Below, one piece after another: positions 1-8,392 of a stretch of 13,707 bases of DNA (position 1 is its first letter; each line of letters begins with the position of its first letter). Below the pieces are notes generated by a model that was not told the origin of the DNA, did not search any database, and saw only the letters and a list, made by a program, of their open reading frames with translations. This stretch comes from Davidsoniella eucalypti (lineage: Eukaryota; Ascomycota; Sordariomycetes; Microascales; Ceratocystidaceae), in NCBI GenBank assembly GCA_004009845.1, contig RMBW01000309.1, forward strand, positions 1 to 13,707, in the 5' to 3' direction. Made by a program: the position numbers and the translations under genes.

Positions 1-368
1 GGGCTGGCACTCACATTGCATCGGGTCGTGATTCTGGGCCAGCACCCTAGTGCACCGGCGCCAAAACCTAGATCGGGACTTGGTCGGCAGTTTGGGCGTC
101 TAGGTGGTGCTGTGGCTGGCAGAGCAAAAAGAAACTAACCATATAGGTCGCTCATCACGCTAGTTTCTTTTGTCTCCTATTTTGTAGTCATTATTATATC
201 CTCTCTCCCATGGCGTATCATAGTCCATTCTCTACGTATATATCCTTAAAAGTTCTACCCAGTATATATAAGTTCATTACTACTTAGCCGAGGCCACAAG
301 ATTATGGGTATCATGAAGGCACACGTATTAGCCTACGTTTACATTTCATCGTGAATATCAAGTATTGG
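1..368. other. Left-edge stretch with no convincing gene
   Basis: Bases 1 to about 125 are GC-rich, and the first plus-strand frame is open from the window edge to a TAA at 136-138 (45 codons, rich in Gly, Ala, Arg and Pro). It could be the tail of a gene lying to the left, but there is no recognisable domain. Bases 139-368 are AT-rich with stops in all frames and probably hold the 3' UTR of the minus-strand gene ending at 369. I see no tRNA or repeat here. Confidence 0.3.
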
Positions 369-1281
369 TTATCTCTGTTTTCGCGGTGTCTCCTTCTCGA
401 CAAGATTCTCGAACAAAGCATCTCGCTCTCTAGTTTTATATCGAAGATCATTTTGTAGATTCTGAAGTTCCTCACGAGCAACATTTATATCAGTCGGCAA
501 GCCATGGAATATCTGTCTATGAGCATCGAGTTCTTTTTTAATGGCGAATAGACGCAAGTACTCTTCTTCCTGCTTGAGCACATAATCGAGAGACGGGGTA
601 TCTTCCAGCTTTAGATGTTTATTAGCCGAAGCAGCGCGATCCTGCAGTTCGGGGAGTCTAGCGGTGGCAGCCTTGAGTCTTCGCTGAGTTTCGAGATTTC
701 TGACGTGCTAATGCTGGTGGTTGTTGGTAGCTCTCGGCATGAAGTTCCTCGAGTAAAGCGTCGGCGCTCGGCGATGCTTCCTCCTGAATATATTGTTGGA
801 GTATATCAACCCGCGTATCCATTTGCTCCAACTCGAACAACTGAGCCTGTAGATCGGCGATTGAATAGCCCAACGACACAGCAGTAGGCAAAGCCGTGCC
901 GGTCGAAACGGCGAGGGCCGCCATAGCATCCAAAGCCACGACACCCTCACGAGTCAGCGAATTTTCCACCGCATCCAACAACGCATCGCAGAGCGGTTCT
1001 TCGGCGGGCTGCGGCACGGCTTTTAGCTCGGCCAGCGCAGCGGCTTCGATAGTAGCGACGGCCTCACGGTCTTCGTCGGCGGCTTCGTTGAGGGTCGCCA
1101 GGGCGAGTAGGGCTTTGAGGGTTTCGGGGTTGCGCTCAAAGTTGGGCGGGGCTCGGCCGGTCGTGGCGCGGTAGTGTGTCGCTAGCCAGGCGTCGACGAA
1201 GCCCCAGTCGCGCGCGGTCGAGGCGGCTATGCGACGTACGGAGGGGGAGAAGATGGCGTTGGTCGGAAGAAGATGTGACAT
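369..1281 (-). CDS. HAUS1: HAUS1-like augmin complex subunit, frame broken by one extra base
   Basis: Probable fungal subunit 1 of augmin, the complex that recruits gamma-tubulin to existing spindle microtubules. The start at 1281 is preferred because AAA immediately precedes the ATG and the family-like N-terminus begins there (NAIFSPSVRR, then DWGFVDAWLATHY and a helical repeat region at residues 30-110). A long coiled-coil region follows from about residue 140. The frame is open to Q194 at about 700, then runs into a TAG at 658-660. From there the coding signal continues one base out of phase (NLETQRRLKAATARLPELQD, then a charged coiled coil rich in Glu, Lys and Leu) to the TAA at 369-371. 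Dropping one A of the AAA at 697-699 restores one frame of 303 codons, a usual length for the family. No GT donor lies nearby that could make this an intron. The HAUS1 assignment is from remembered family pattern, not a search. Confidence 0.6.
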
Positions 1282-2153
1282 TTTGATGGTGCTAAAAGAG
1301 AGTGATATATGCCTGTGTAGGCATCGTCTTGCACACGAGAAAAAAAATCGGATTGTGAGTATCAAAAAACCCACGATCGCTGATCAATGACATCCTTTCA
1401 ACATAAGGAAGGGTTAGCAAGGGTCTGTGACCAACTGAGTCATGTCACAGGTTGCGCTAATTAGAGGGCATCTTGTGCGAGTTAGTAATAATAGATTGTG
1501 GCCAAATGTAACACTGCAGGATCGATACAACGAGATCTCAGGCTTGGAACTTCTATTTGTAGCATCAATACTTGGAGGCGGCTAGCTAGCAATCAAAGTC
1601 TCGATGTATCTCGAAAATTCCATAGCTTGGCCCGAGCTAAGGGACCCGCATTTCTGGTGCTCGCTAACATAAACATGCGCAGCGACCCAGCCAGAATATT
1701 ACACTTGTTTAGTATGTAGTTGGTTATATGGGCTAAACTAAGTTCAATGTGGCCTGGAACGAAACAAGGTCTCGATTAAGCTGGGCCTTGCATTAACGTT
1801 GTTCCTGGCTTCAACTTGGACTGGAAAGTGGTCTTTTCGTTTATTGCATATTTACAACTATTTACAGATACGTTGCGGGCTGTGCTTTGATAGCCGTGAC
1901 CTGGCTTCTTCGAGACCCATTGCGAGATTCTTTCTCTTCTCTTTGACTGTCGTTTTTATATTCCTCAATCAATCTGCTTTCCTTTCGCTTTCGGACCAGC
2001 GCTTCCTCTGTCGTCACAGGATTTCCAAGATAGAACCTTTAAGATCGGACATCTAAGGCGACAACTGTCGATTACTTTGCGCCCTTTTCCTCTTCGCTTC
2101 CCAGCTTTACCGGCTTTTCCTCTTCTACCATCATTGTCGCTGCTATCCTCGCC
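1282..2153. promoter_or_regulatory. Divergent promoter region between the HAUS1-like and DNAJC3-like genes
   Basis: This 872-base spacer separates two diverging genes and has no credible ORF. The plus-strand side ends in a pyrimidine-rich leader (about 2075-2150), typical of a fungal 5' UTR, before the ATG at 2154. A 7-base dyad, CTGTGAC/GTCACAG, lies at 1425-1450 with the AP-1/Gcn4-type heptamer TGAGTCA inside it (1436-1442). I found no unfolded-protein-response element core (CAGCGTG), although the right-hand gene is an ER chaperone. Confidence 0.5.
1425..1450. repeat. Inverted repeat enclosing a TGAGTCA motif
   Basis: CTGTGAC (1425-1431) and GTCACAG (1444-1450) are perfect 7-base inverted arms with a 12-base spacer containing TGAGTCA (1436-1442). 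TGAGTCA is the classical bZIP site bound by Gcn4/CpcA-type factors. It sits about 145 bases upstream of the HAUS1-like start. Function is inferred only from the motif. Confidence 0.4.
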
Positions 2154-3802
2154 ATGCATCTGAGTCTGCCCCAGTTTGCTGTACTGGCAATCACCGCCCT
2201 GGTGCAGCCGGTCTGCGCCCTGTCGGCGCAAGATATCCCCGAAGGCCTTCCCGTGTCTTCCTTGCTATCGTCGGCTCAAACGCACCTCTCCGCAGGCGAA
2301 ACTGCCGATGCGTTACTATATTACGACGCCGCCATCTCGCGCGACCCGTCCAACTATCTGTCGATTTTCAAGCGTGCGACGACCTACCTGTCGCTGGGCC
2401 GCGTGAACCAGGCCACCGAAGACTTCAACCAAGTGCTCTCTCTGCGCCCGGGCTTCGAGGGCGCGCATCTCCAGCTGGCCAAGATCAAATCCCGCAATGC
2501 AGACTGGGATGGCGCCCGCGAAGAATACAAGAAGGCCCAAAAAACGGCTTCTGACCCGGAGCTCGCAGAACTAGAAGCTGCGGCCGCTGCTGCCCATTCG
2601 GGTCTTGCTGCCAGTGAGAACGGTGATTGGCCTGCCTGTATCGGTGATCTGACCATTGCCATCTCTGTGGCATCCCGGGCAGCTTCCCTCAGAGAAGCAC
2701 GCTACAAGTGCCGTGTGGAAAGAGGCGACCTGGAGGAGGCCATGACCGATCTTCAGCAGCTACTGCATATCCGCCCAAGCGATACCCGGCCACACCAAAT
2801 CATCGCGGCGCTCTCGTTCTTCGCCATGGACAACATGGATGACGGCATGAAGCAGATCAGCAAGTGCCTACACTCTGATCCAGACTCTAAGGTCTGCATG
2901 AGACAGCGCCGTGCTATGAAAAACCTGCATAAGAACATCGACAAGGCCATGAAGCATATCGACGGTGGCCGTTCTTCTACTGGTGTTAAATATCTAGTTC
3001 CTAGCGGCGAAGACGCCGGCTTGTTGGCCGAGGTTGAGGAAACTGTCAAGGAATTGCAACAGGATGGTATCCTGTCAGCTAGTCTCCAGAACAAGCTTCA
3101 CGATCGTATGGTAGAACAAATCTGCCGGGCATACTATGATGTAAGATTTATACACCCGAGACTACTCCCAACGCAAGTTCAAACACTAACAGCTGAATTG
3201 CGAAATATAGTCGAGCAGCAAGAAGGCCGAAAACTACTGCCCTCAGACTCTAGCCAAAAACGAAAACTCACTCTACGGCCTTCTTTACGAAGCTAAGAAG
3301 AGCATGGACACCGAAGACTTCGAAGATGCCGTGCGCAAGTTGACTAAGGCCAACGAAGCCCATCCCGGCCAACGCGAGACCGTCCAGCGTCTACTCCAGA
3401 AAGCACAAGTCGCTCTCAAGCGGAGCAAGACGAAGGATTACTACAAAGTCCTCGGCGTGCCCAACGACGCCGACGAGCGTCAAATCAAAAAAGGCATACC
3501 GCGCCAAGAGCAAAGAATTCCACCCCGACAAGGCCGTCAAACGTGGCATCACCAAGGAGCAAGCCGAGAATAAGATGGCTGCAATCAACGAGGCCTACGA
3601 AGTTCTGAGCACACCCGAACTGCGCCAGAGATTCGACCATGGTGATGACCCGAACGACCAATCTGGCGGCGGTGGCGGTGGTCACGGTCATCCTGGTGGA
3701 AACCCCTTCGCTGGCTTCAACTTCCAGGGCTTCCCCGGTGGTGGTTTCCCTGGTGGCGGTGGTGCTCGTCAACAGTTCCATTTCAGTGGTGGTTTCCAGT
3801 AG
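2154..3802 (+). CDS. ER-lumenal TPR and J-domain co-chaperone (DNAJC3/P58IPK type), frame broken by one extra A
   Basis: Predicted ER co-chaperone that holds unfolded clients with TPR repeats and passes them to BiP/Kar2 through its J domain. Exon 1 is 2154-3140 (329 codons, phase 0); the intron is 3141-3210 (GTAAGA, branch CTAAC, ATATAG); exon 2 starts at 3211. Residues 1-22 form a hydrophobic signal peptide (LPQFAVLAITALVQPVCA). TPR-like helices fill about 29-400, including ALLYYDAAISRDPSNY and QATEDFNQVLSLRPGF. The J domain starts at D405 (DYYKVLGVPNDADERQI) and its HPD lies at 3521-3529. The tail after the J domain is Gly/Phe-rich (GGGGGG, FNFQGFPGG), as in Hsp40s. The A6 run at 3487-3492 has one base too many. 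With five A's the helix reads IKKAYRAKSKEFHPDK and the product is 525 residues, normal for the family. As written, the frame ends at 3573 and loses HPD. Confidence 0.88.
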
Positions 3803-4836
3803 TCATCTTTGAGATGACAGAAAATGAGAAGAAGAAAAAAAAGGTCACAAATCACCTAAACAAAATAAACGCCGGATATGATAGACATTTATCACATTGG
3901 TCTGATCTCTCTCTTATAACACTCTGACTAGGGTTGTGTATGGAGGCGAGCAGTAGTGGATATATTGATATCACACTTTCCATCTTTGGTAGTTGAAAAC
4001 TTCAACAACTACCAAATCACCTTTTTTCTTGTACATCTTGTCCATTTTTTCTTCTTCTTGGCTGTTAAGTCTCTTTTTCTTGGCACGGTCATGAGCTAGT
4101 AACTCTATGGGAACAAGTTCTGACAAGGATATACAAACCGTGAACTGAAGAGTGAACCTCAAAAGTTTGGCCCAAGTATACAAGGGAATAATACTATTGA
4201 TGGGTTGCATGTGAGAAAGGAAGGAATAACTGCACTCACACATGTATCCCTTCCCCAATAGATGCGAAATATATTCTCTTTTCATAAATAAAATATCCGT
4301 CTAATCTTGTAGAGGCCCCCCCCTAGCTTCAAGTTCAAAATAGTACACATATGTGTGTAACTGTTGTTGTGTGGTATGTTGGATATCGAGATATTAAGCT
4401 TTGTGGCGAGTTAGGGATAGATACAACATCTAATAATTGCATATATTTACATGTTGAAAAAAAAAACTCCAGCAGATAGAATCTTGGATCAAACATATGT
4501 GTCACTTGAAAGAGAGAGAGAGGACATAAGATATTGTGTGGTAGACATGTATATGCTAAGATATACAATAATGATGGGAATATTTGATGATATTTGTTTT
4601 TTAAGACAAGTCGGTTTTAGCCACCGTCGGCAACCTCCTTCGCCTTTTCCTTTGACGAAGATGAGGTATATACAAGAAGAAGAAAACAAACAGACATGGG
4701 GGGTCTTTTTTTTTATCACTATAGGTATTCTCTCTCGCCTTTCCTAGGCCTGATTCAAACCTGAAAGTCCCCATAACTTCCACGGTATTTTTTTGGGGAA
4801 ATATCCTTCTATAGGAGAGATAATCTTGGTGCATGG
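3803..4836. other. AT-rich convergent spacer with no supported gene
   Basis: This lies between the 3' ends of the DNAJC3-like gene (+) and the mitoferrin gene (-) and should hold both 3' UTRs. It is AT-rich with homopolymer runs (A tracts near 3835 and 4456, a C9 run at 4315-4323, a T9 run near 4706) and a GA microsatellite near 4510-4521. Several ORFs of 75-104 codons overlap on both strands (for example 3971-4285 on minus). None has a recognisable domain, codon pattern or splice structure, so I treat them as chance. Confidence 0.6.
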
Positions 4837-6322
4837 TTAAGATCTATCGTTACGCTTGATAAAATAGGCCCTGGTAGCGGTTAGCATATGCTTTATGATT
4901 TGCTCGAGAAGCGAGAGATAATACTTACTTGGAAAACTCATAGGCCGACCAGCAGATAGCAGTGCTAGGCATGGTGGTTAGGATACGAGGTCCGATACCC
5001 TTGAAGAAACCCTTTGCACCTTCACGGGCAAAGAGGAGCTTGCAACCAGACACAAAGCCGTTAACATTGCGCAGGTCGGCGTCCGTAGCAGTGCCTCTAG
5101 TCTGGAGCATAGTCTTGATGACGTCCATAGGAGTAGTCAGGGCAGCGGCGAAACCACCAGCAACGGCACCGGCAGTACAATGGGTGAAGGGATCGTACTT
5201 CTTGGGGGTTCATGGTGGTCGATATGGACTCGTAGGCGAGGAACTGGAGGGCGGTAAACGGCACTGTCATGGAGAGGGTAGTGGGGTACGACACGTAGAA
5301 GGCGGCGATGCCCTCCTTGCGGTAGACATAGCGGGCACAGTCGGTCATGGAGCGGTACATTTGGCGAGAGTTATGCATCTGCATGCGCTGCTTGATGACG
5401 TCGAAGGGGTTCATGAGAGCATCGCTGGCAATGGTGGCACAGGCACCACTAGTGGCAGCAGCGAGAGGGTGGTGGACACCAGCCTGGTTGCCGCCCATGA
5501 TGTGCTTGACGGCTTCGTAGGTAGCAAAATAGACAGCATGCGCCGGACCTATATGTATGTACGTGTGTATGCGATCAGCCAATGGACTCTGGATATATTG
5601 CATGTGATACGGGACTGCGCTTACCGGCACCGACGATCACGCTGGTCATGCCTCTCCATAAGCTGAGTACGCCTTCGGTGGAAGCTATTCTGTAGGTGCC
5701 TTGGACGACGCCGTTGTAGACAGCCGATGACGTAGGGCTGAGAACCTGCATTCTGGTCTAGTAGGATGGGAAAAGACGTGTTAGCTGTGTGTTTTGTTGT
5801 TTTTGGCTTGTGATATTCCAGCGGCGGCCTGCTAGTTGCGAAGCCGGGGGATGGGCTTAGCAGACTGGCCGAGAGAGTACGTGGGGTTCTCAAGTACCTT
5901 TATCGCATCGATTGGATACATGACGGTATGCTCCTGTAGCAGGCGTTAGTGGCTATATTGGCGGGCGAGCCAAGTATATCGGCGATCGAGAACGGTCTCT
6001 TCTTACAGCAATACCAGCAAAGGCACCGGCAACCATATTTTGGGCGAGGGAGAAGTTGGGAGATAGGGCTTCGTAACTGGTAGCAACAGCATTGCATTAG
6101 TACGATACATCGGTACAGTTCGATGGTGGCGGCATATTGGTATAGAGACGGCCGACACCAAGCACTGGATAGCTCGGCGGACAGGCGAGATGTAGGCTAG
6201 GATCGCAGCCCGGTGCAGATTTGACAGCTGCTGGCGGTGCGGCGCGGTACATATTGGTGTAGAAGCATGTAGACTCACTCGTAGTCCTCCTCGGTATTCT
6301 CGACAGCACCAGGCTGGGCCAT
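4837..6322 (-). CDS. MRS3: Mitoferrin-type mitochondrial iron carrier (Mrs3/Mrs4), six exons, one extra base
   Basis: Inner-membrane carrier importing iron for Fe-S cluster and heme synthesis. Exons on the minus strand: 6279-6322, 6007-6076, 5898-5933, 5625-5757, 4929-5548 and 4837-4870. The introns (202, 73, 140, 76 and 58 bases) all have GT-AG ends, and several have CTAAC/CTAAT branch points. The start follows GCCAAA and is MAQPGAVENTEEDY. The three carrier signatures are present: YPIDAIK at 44-50 (interrupted by intron 3 after K50), NPFDVIKQRMQ at 141-151 (characteristic of Mrs3/4) and TPMDVIKTMLQTRG from 233. The last intron was recognised because its donor overlaps an apparent TAA at 4925-4927; exon 6 adds KAYFIKRNDRS. 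The C5 run at 5204-5208 has one base too many: reading four C's gives TTMNP-KKYDPFTHCTAGAVAGG and a 311-residue protein. Without that correction, phases do not match the last intron. Confidence 0.9.
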
Positions 6323-7134
6323 TTTGGCCACAGCGTCCGACGCTTGGCCGAGAGACTTTTCCTGTAAAGCCGCCAGGTTGACAGCTAGAAGGGTATGTTG
6401 AGGAGAAGACAGAGAGCAGCAGGGCTGTGAAGGCTAGCGGCTCAGAAGGGTTCGAAGTCGTTCTAGAGTTGGAGGCGAGGCTACTACTGAGTGCAGTTTA
6501 GTCGGTTGTTGCTTTTTTATGCTGGGTGTTTTTATTTCTTATTTGGGATGTATATTTTTATTTTTATTCAGCAAAAACAAAACGTTTGATAGACCGCCGA
6601 TGAAGCTGGAAGATGGCGGAGCGAAGAAAATGGTTGGAGAAACTGGAAATTTGGGTATTTTTTTTTAGTATATCCCGAAAGCCAACAGATGGGAAAAAAA
6701 GAAGGCAAGTAGAGTTCAAGAGAAGCTTTGTCTGTTGCTTTTCCGCCAAAACAAAAGCAAGGAAAAAGAAAACAAAAAAAAGAGAGACAAATTCCAAGAA
6801 AAAATCGGCGCCTTTTTCACCCACTTGGGACATCAGTGAATTATAGTGAGTTTTCTATACTGGGGCTTTGCTGGATTCACCGGTGCAATTACTCAATTGT
6901 GGTCGGCGTTACCTCACAACTTTTTTTTCTTTCTTTTTCGGGTTCCTGCTAATTAATTATATGTAGGCCCTTCCCCAGCCAACTGCTCCTTCCTAGCTAG
7001 AATTGAATCCTTTGCTCTATCTCTCTCACCTGTGAACTTTTCAACCTTTCACTCAACTCATTTCAACTCATTTCACTCACTGCCACAGAAACAAAAAGAA
7101 GAAAGACAGTGGCTGCGCTGACCAAATCACCATG
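6323..7134. promoter_or_regulatory. Divergent promoter region: mitoferrin (minus) and an orphan plus-strand leader
   Basis: The left part serves mitoferrin. The right part, about 6905-7134, looks like a strong plus-strand fungal promoter and leader. It has a pyrimidine tract near 6920-6940, CT-rich DNA at 7010-7080, a tandem AACTCATTTC duplication at 7055-7074, an A-rich stretch, then CACCATG followed at once by TAAGT. ATG overlaps the donor-like GTAAGT, yet no ORF follows on this strand for over a kilobase. This supports a non-coding transcript. Transcription start sites cannot be fixed from sequence. Confidence 0.45.
7055..7074 (+). repeat. Tandem duplication of a decamer in the leader
   Basis: AACTCATTTC is repeated twice head to tail (7055-7064, 7065-7074), with a partial third copy (TTTCACTCA) on either side. 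It lies in the CT-rich leader before the orphan ATG/GTAAGT at 7132. It is most likely simple-sequence slippage in a promoter or 5' UTR. Confidence 0.6.
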
Positions 7135-7326
7135 TAAGTTTGGTCATGCTTTTTTCTTATAGAGTGCTTGTTTCCCCGGCTGTAATTTCTTGGCAAGTTC
7201 TAGACTGCTCGAAGACAGGCTACATCATGGACAGCTTCAAGTTTAAATGAGCAAATATTGTATAACTACATTGTGTACAAATACATATTAATACTGGTTT
7301 TCAAGTAGTGGTTGATGTGGCCGGTC

Positions 7327-7342
7327 TAATCTGATCAGATTA
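7327..7342. repeat. Perfect 16-base palindrome
   Basis: TAATCTGATCAGATTA reads the same on both strands with no spacer. It could be a homodimer binding site or part of an RNA helix in the proposed non-coding transcript. Confidence 0.8.
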
Positions 7343-7381
7343 TTCGCCCTACATTGTTGGCTGGTTACGCCGTACATATCT

Positions 7382-7420
7382 CCGATATCAGGAAAAAAAA
7401 AACGAGACCTCAGATATCGG
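7382..7420. repeat. Hairpin with an A-rich loop
   Basis: CCGATATC (7382-7389) pairs perfectly with GATATCGG (7413-7420). The stem continues through AGG (7390-7392) with CCT after a two-base CA bulge, enclosing an A10 run. The 11-bp stem is strong enough to form in RNA. A smaller hairpin, GATGG/CCATC with a five-base loop, lies at 7555-7569. Confidence 0.65.
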
Positions 7421-7938
7421 CGTTAGCAAAAGCGAACACAATCATGTGCACGAAGTCTGCATCAATTTACACATATTTACACATAAACTGACTCATGGCC
7501 ACCGAGTTCCCTAATGCTACTTGCGACAGCGTTCTTAACGGAGGTAGAGTCGGAGATGGCTAGTCCATCAGGAACTGGCCAAGATTACCGCCGTACCACG
7601 ATTTTTGGAGACTCTAGTTGTACATACTGATGCGACTATACAACTGCATCGCCTAGCAGAAACAGCTTCACCAAAAAAGAGAAATTAAAAGACAAAAAGC
7701 GCATTACGTCTTCCGCCCCTACTTATGCCAGGAGACATGTCTTTCCCCCCTCCGTCCTCTCTTTTCCCTTTTTTCCCTTCCCTCTCTCTTCCTCCGCTAT
7801 CTTAGATGCAGATAGTCTCAGGCGTAAAAGATCGGTCACATGTAGTATACGTTGTATGTCATGACTTGGACTGCTTAGCCCAGAAAGCCATACAGTGCGG
7901 CCTCGGAGCAACATTCTGAGTGGATCTGCTTCTAAAAC

Positions 7939-7948
7939 AACCCTAACC
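7939..7948 (+). other. Telomere-repeat complement, possible TER template
   Basis: AACCCTAACC is complementary to GGTTAGGGTT, the standard fungal telomere repeat over ten bases, about one and two-thirds repeats, as a telomerase template needs for alignment plus copying. Flanks: helix GGAGCA/TGCTTC ends six bases upstream, and AGCAT (7949-7953) can pair with ATGCT (7968-7972) just downstream. A single short match, so identity rests on context. Confidence 0.4.
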
Positions 7949-8067
7949 AGCATCTCTTATCAATCTAATGCTCTACAACATCAACGTCAAGAAACACATA
8001 AGTAACTTGTGGTATCTCCGCGCTCGGCAGAGACCATATACTGGTAACTGGAACTAATACTGTCTCG

Positions 8068-8124
8068 CCCAATATATCTGTGTAAATGAATCTGATTATT
8101 CGATCCCAAGACCAGAATATTGGG
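8068..8124. repeat. Eight-base inverted repeat
   Basis: CCCAATAT (8068-8075) and ATATTGGG (8117-8124) are perfect inverted arms around a 41-base spacer. Lying between the template-like decamer and the three-way junction, they could belong to the pseudoknot region of the proposed telomerase RNA, but I did not find an interleaved second helix. Confidence 0.5.
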
Positions 8125-8125
8125 T

Positions 8126-8145
8126 GCGTAGCACTAGTGGTACGC
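8126..8145. repeat. Near-perfect 20-base palindrome
   Basis: GCGTA-G-CACTAGTG-G-TACGC is symmetric except for one mismatched pair. It begins one base after the preceding inverted repeat, so the two form a continuous block of potential helices. Confidence 0.7.
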
Positions 8146-8219
8146 CATACTAATACATATGTTGTATCTGAATCTCGACCAGATCTGACAATAAAACTGG
8201 AATTCTAGACCTGGCTAAA

Positions 8220-8247
8220 GACTCTAGACACCGAGCTTATTAGAGTC
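8220..8247. repeat. Hairpin, first of three in a row
   Basis: GACTCTA (8220-8226) and TAGAGTC (8241-8247) are perfect arms with a 14-base loop. Followed after 17 bases by the next hairpin. Confidence 0.65.
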
Positions 8248-8264
8248 CTGAATTTATACTGGCG

Positions 8265-8287
8265 GGTGAAGAAGTTGCCGCTTCACC
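8265..8287. repeat. Hairpin, second of three in a row
   Basis: GGTGAAG (8265-8271) and CTTCACC (8281-8287) are perfect arms with a 9-base loop. Followed after 9 bases by the three-way junction. Confidence 0.65.
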
Positions 8288-8296
8288 GACTTGTAA

Positions 8297-8367
8297 GCTA
8301 AGAGCCGAGTCAACGCCGTAATACATTATATTACAGCAAAGGCTTTTGGGTTCTCGGCTCTTTAGGC
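8297..8367 (+). repeat. Three-way-junction fold (CR4/5-like)
   Basis: The outer stem pairs GAGCCGAG (8302-8309) with CTCGGCTC (8353-8360) and continues with TAA/TTA and GC/GC across single-base bulges. Inside it are GTAAT/ATTAC (8318-8322, 8330-8334; 7-base loop) and then CAAA/TTTG (8337-8340, 8345-8348; 4-base loop). The layout, a long junction before the first hairpin and a very short one between the two, is that of P5, P6 and P6.1 of telomerase RNA. The 4-bp inner hairpin is weak on its own. The outer stem is secure by inspection; the function is inferred. Confidence 0.5.
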
Positions 8368-8392
8368 TACCATTTTCGGCTGCCTTCGTTGC

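Noticed and set aside
1282..1374. N-terminal extension of the HAUS1-like ORF to an upstream start
   Set aside because: The extension is unlike the family. The ATG at 1281 has a good fungal context and matches the expected N-terminus.
1498..1719. Plus-strand 73-codon ORF in the HAUS1/DNAJC3 spacer
   Set aside because: Begins with GTG, has no leader or domain and lies in promoter DNA.
3920..3945. CTAGGGTTGTG as a second telomere-like sequence
   Set aside because: It matches the TTAGGG repeat for only seven bases (TAGGGTT) and lies in the DNAJC3-like 3' flank without surrounding structure.
3971..4285. Minus-strand ORF of 104 codons in the convergent spacer
   Set aside because: No domain, no promoter-like leader, low-complexity AT-rich surroundings and competing ORFs of similar length on both strands. 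Its lysine-rich tail is what A/T-rich chance DNA produces.
4335..4834. Overlapping ORFs of 76-98 codons on both strands
   Set aside because: Mutually overlapping, rich in Phe, Tyr, Lys and Ser from runs of A and T, and lying in probable 3' UTR.
6564..6952. Overlapping ORFs on both strands near the mitoferrin promoter
   Set aside because: They come from A-rich and T-rich tracts (Lys- or Phe-rich on opposite strands).
7723..7953. Minus-strand ORF of 76 codons
   Set aside because: Its tail is an Arg/Lys/Glu-rich translation of the opposite strand's pyrimidine tract, and it overlaps the template-like decamer. No homology recognised.
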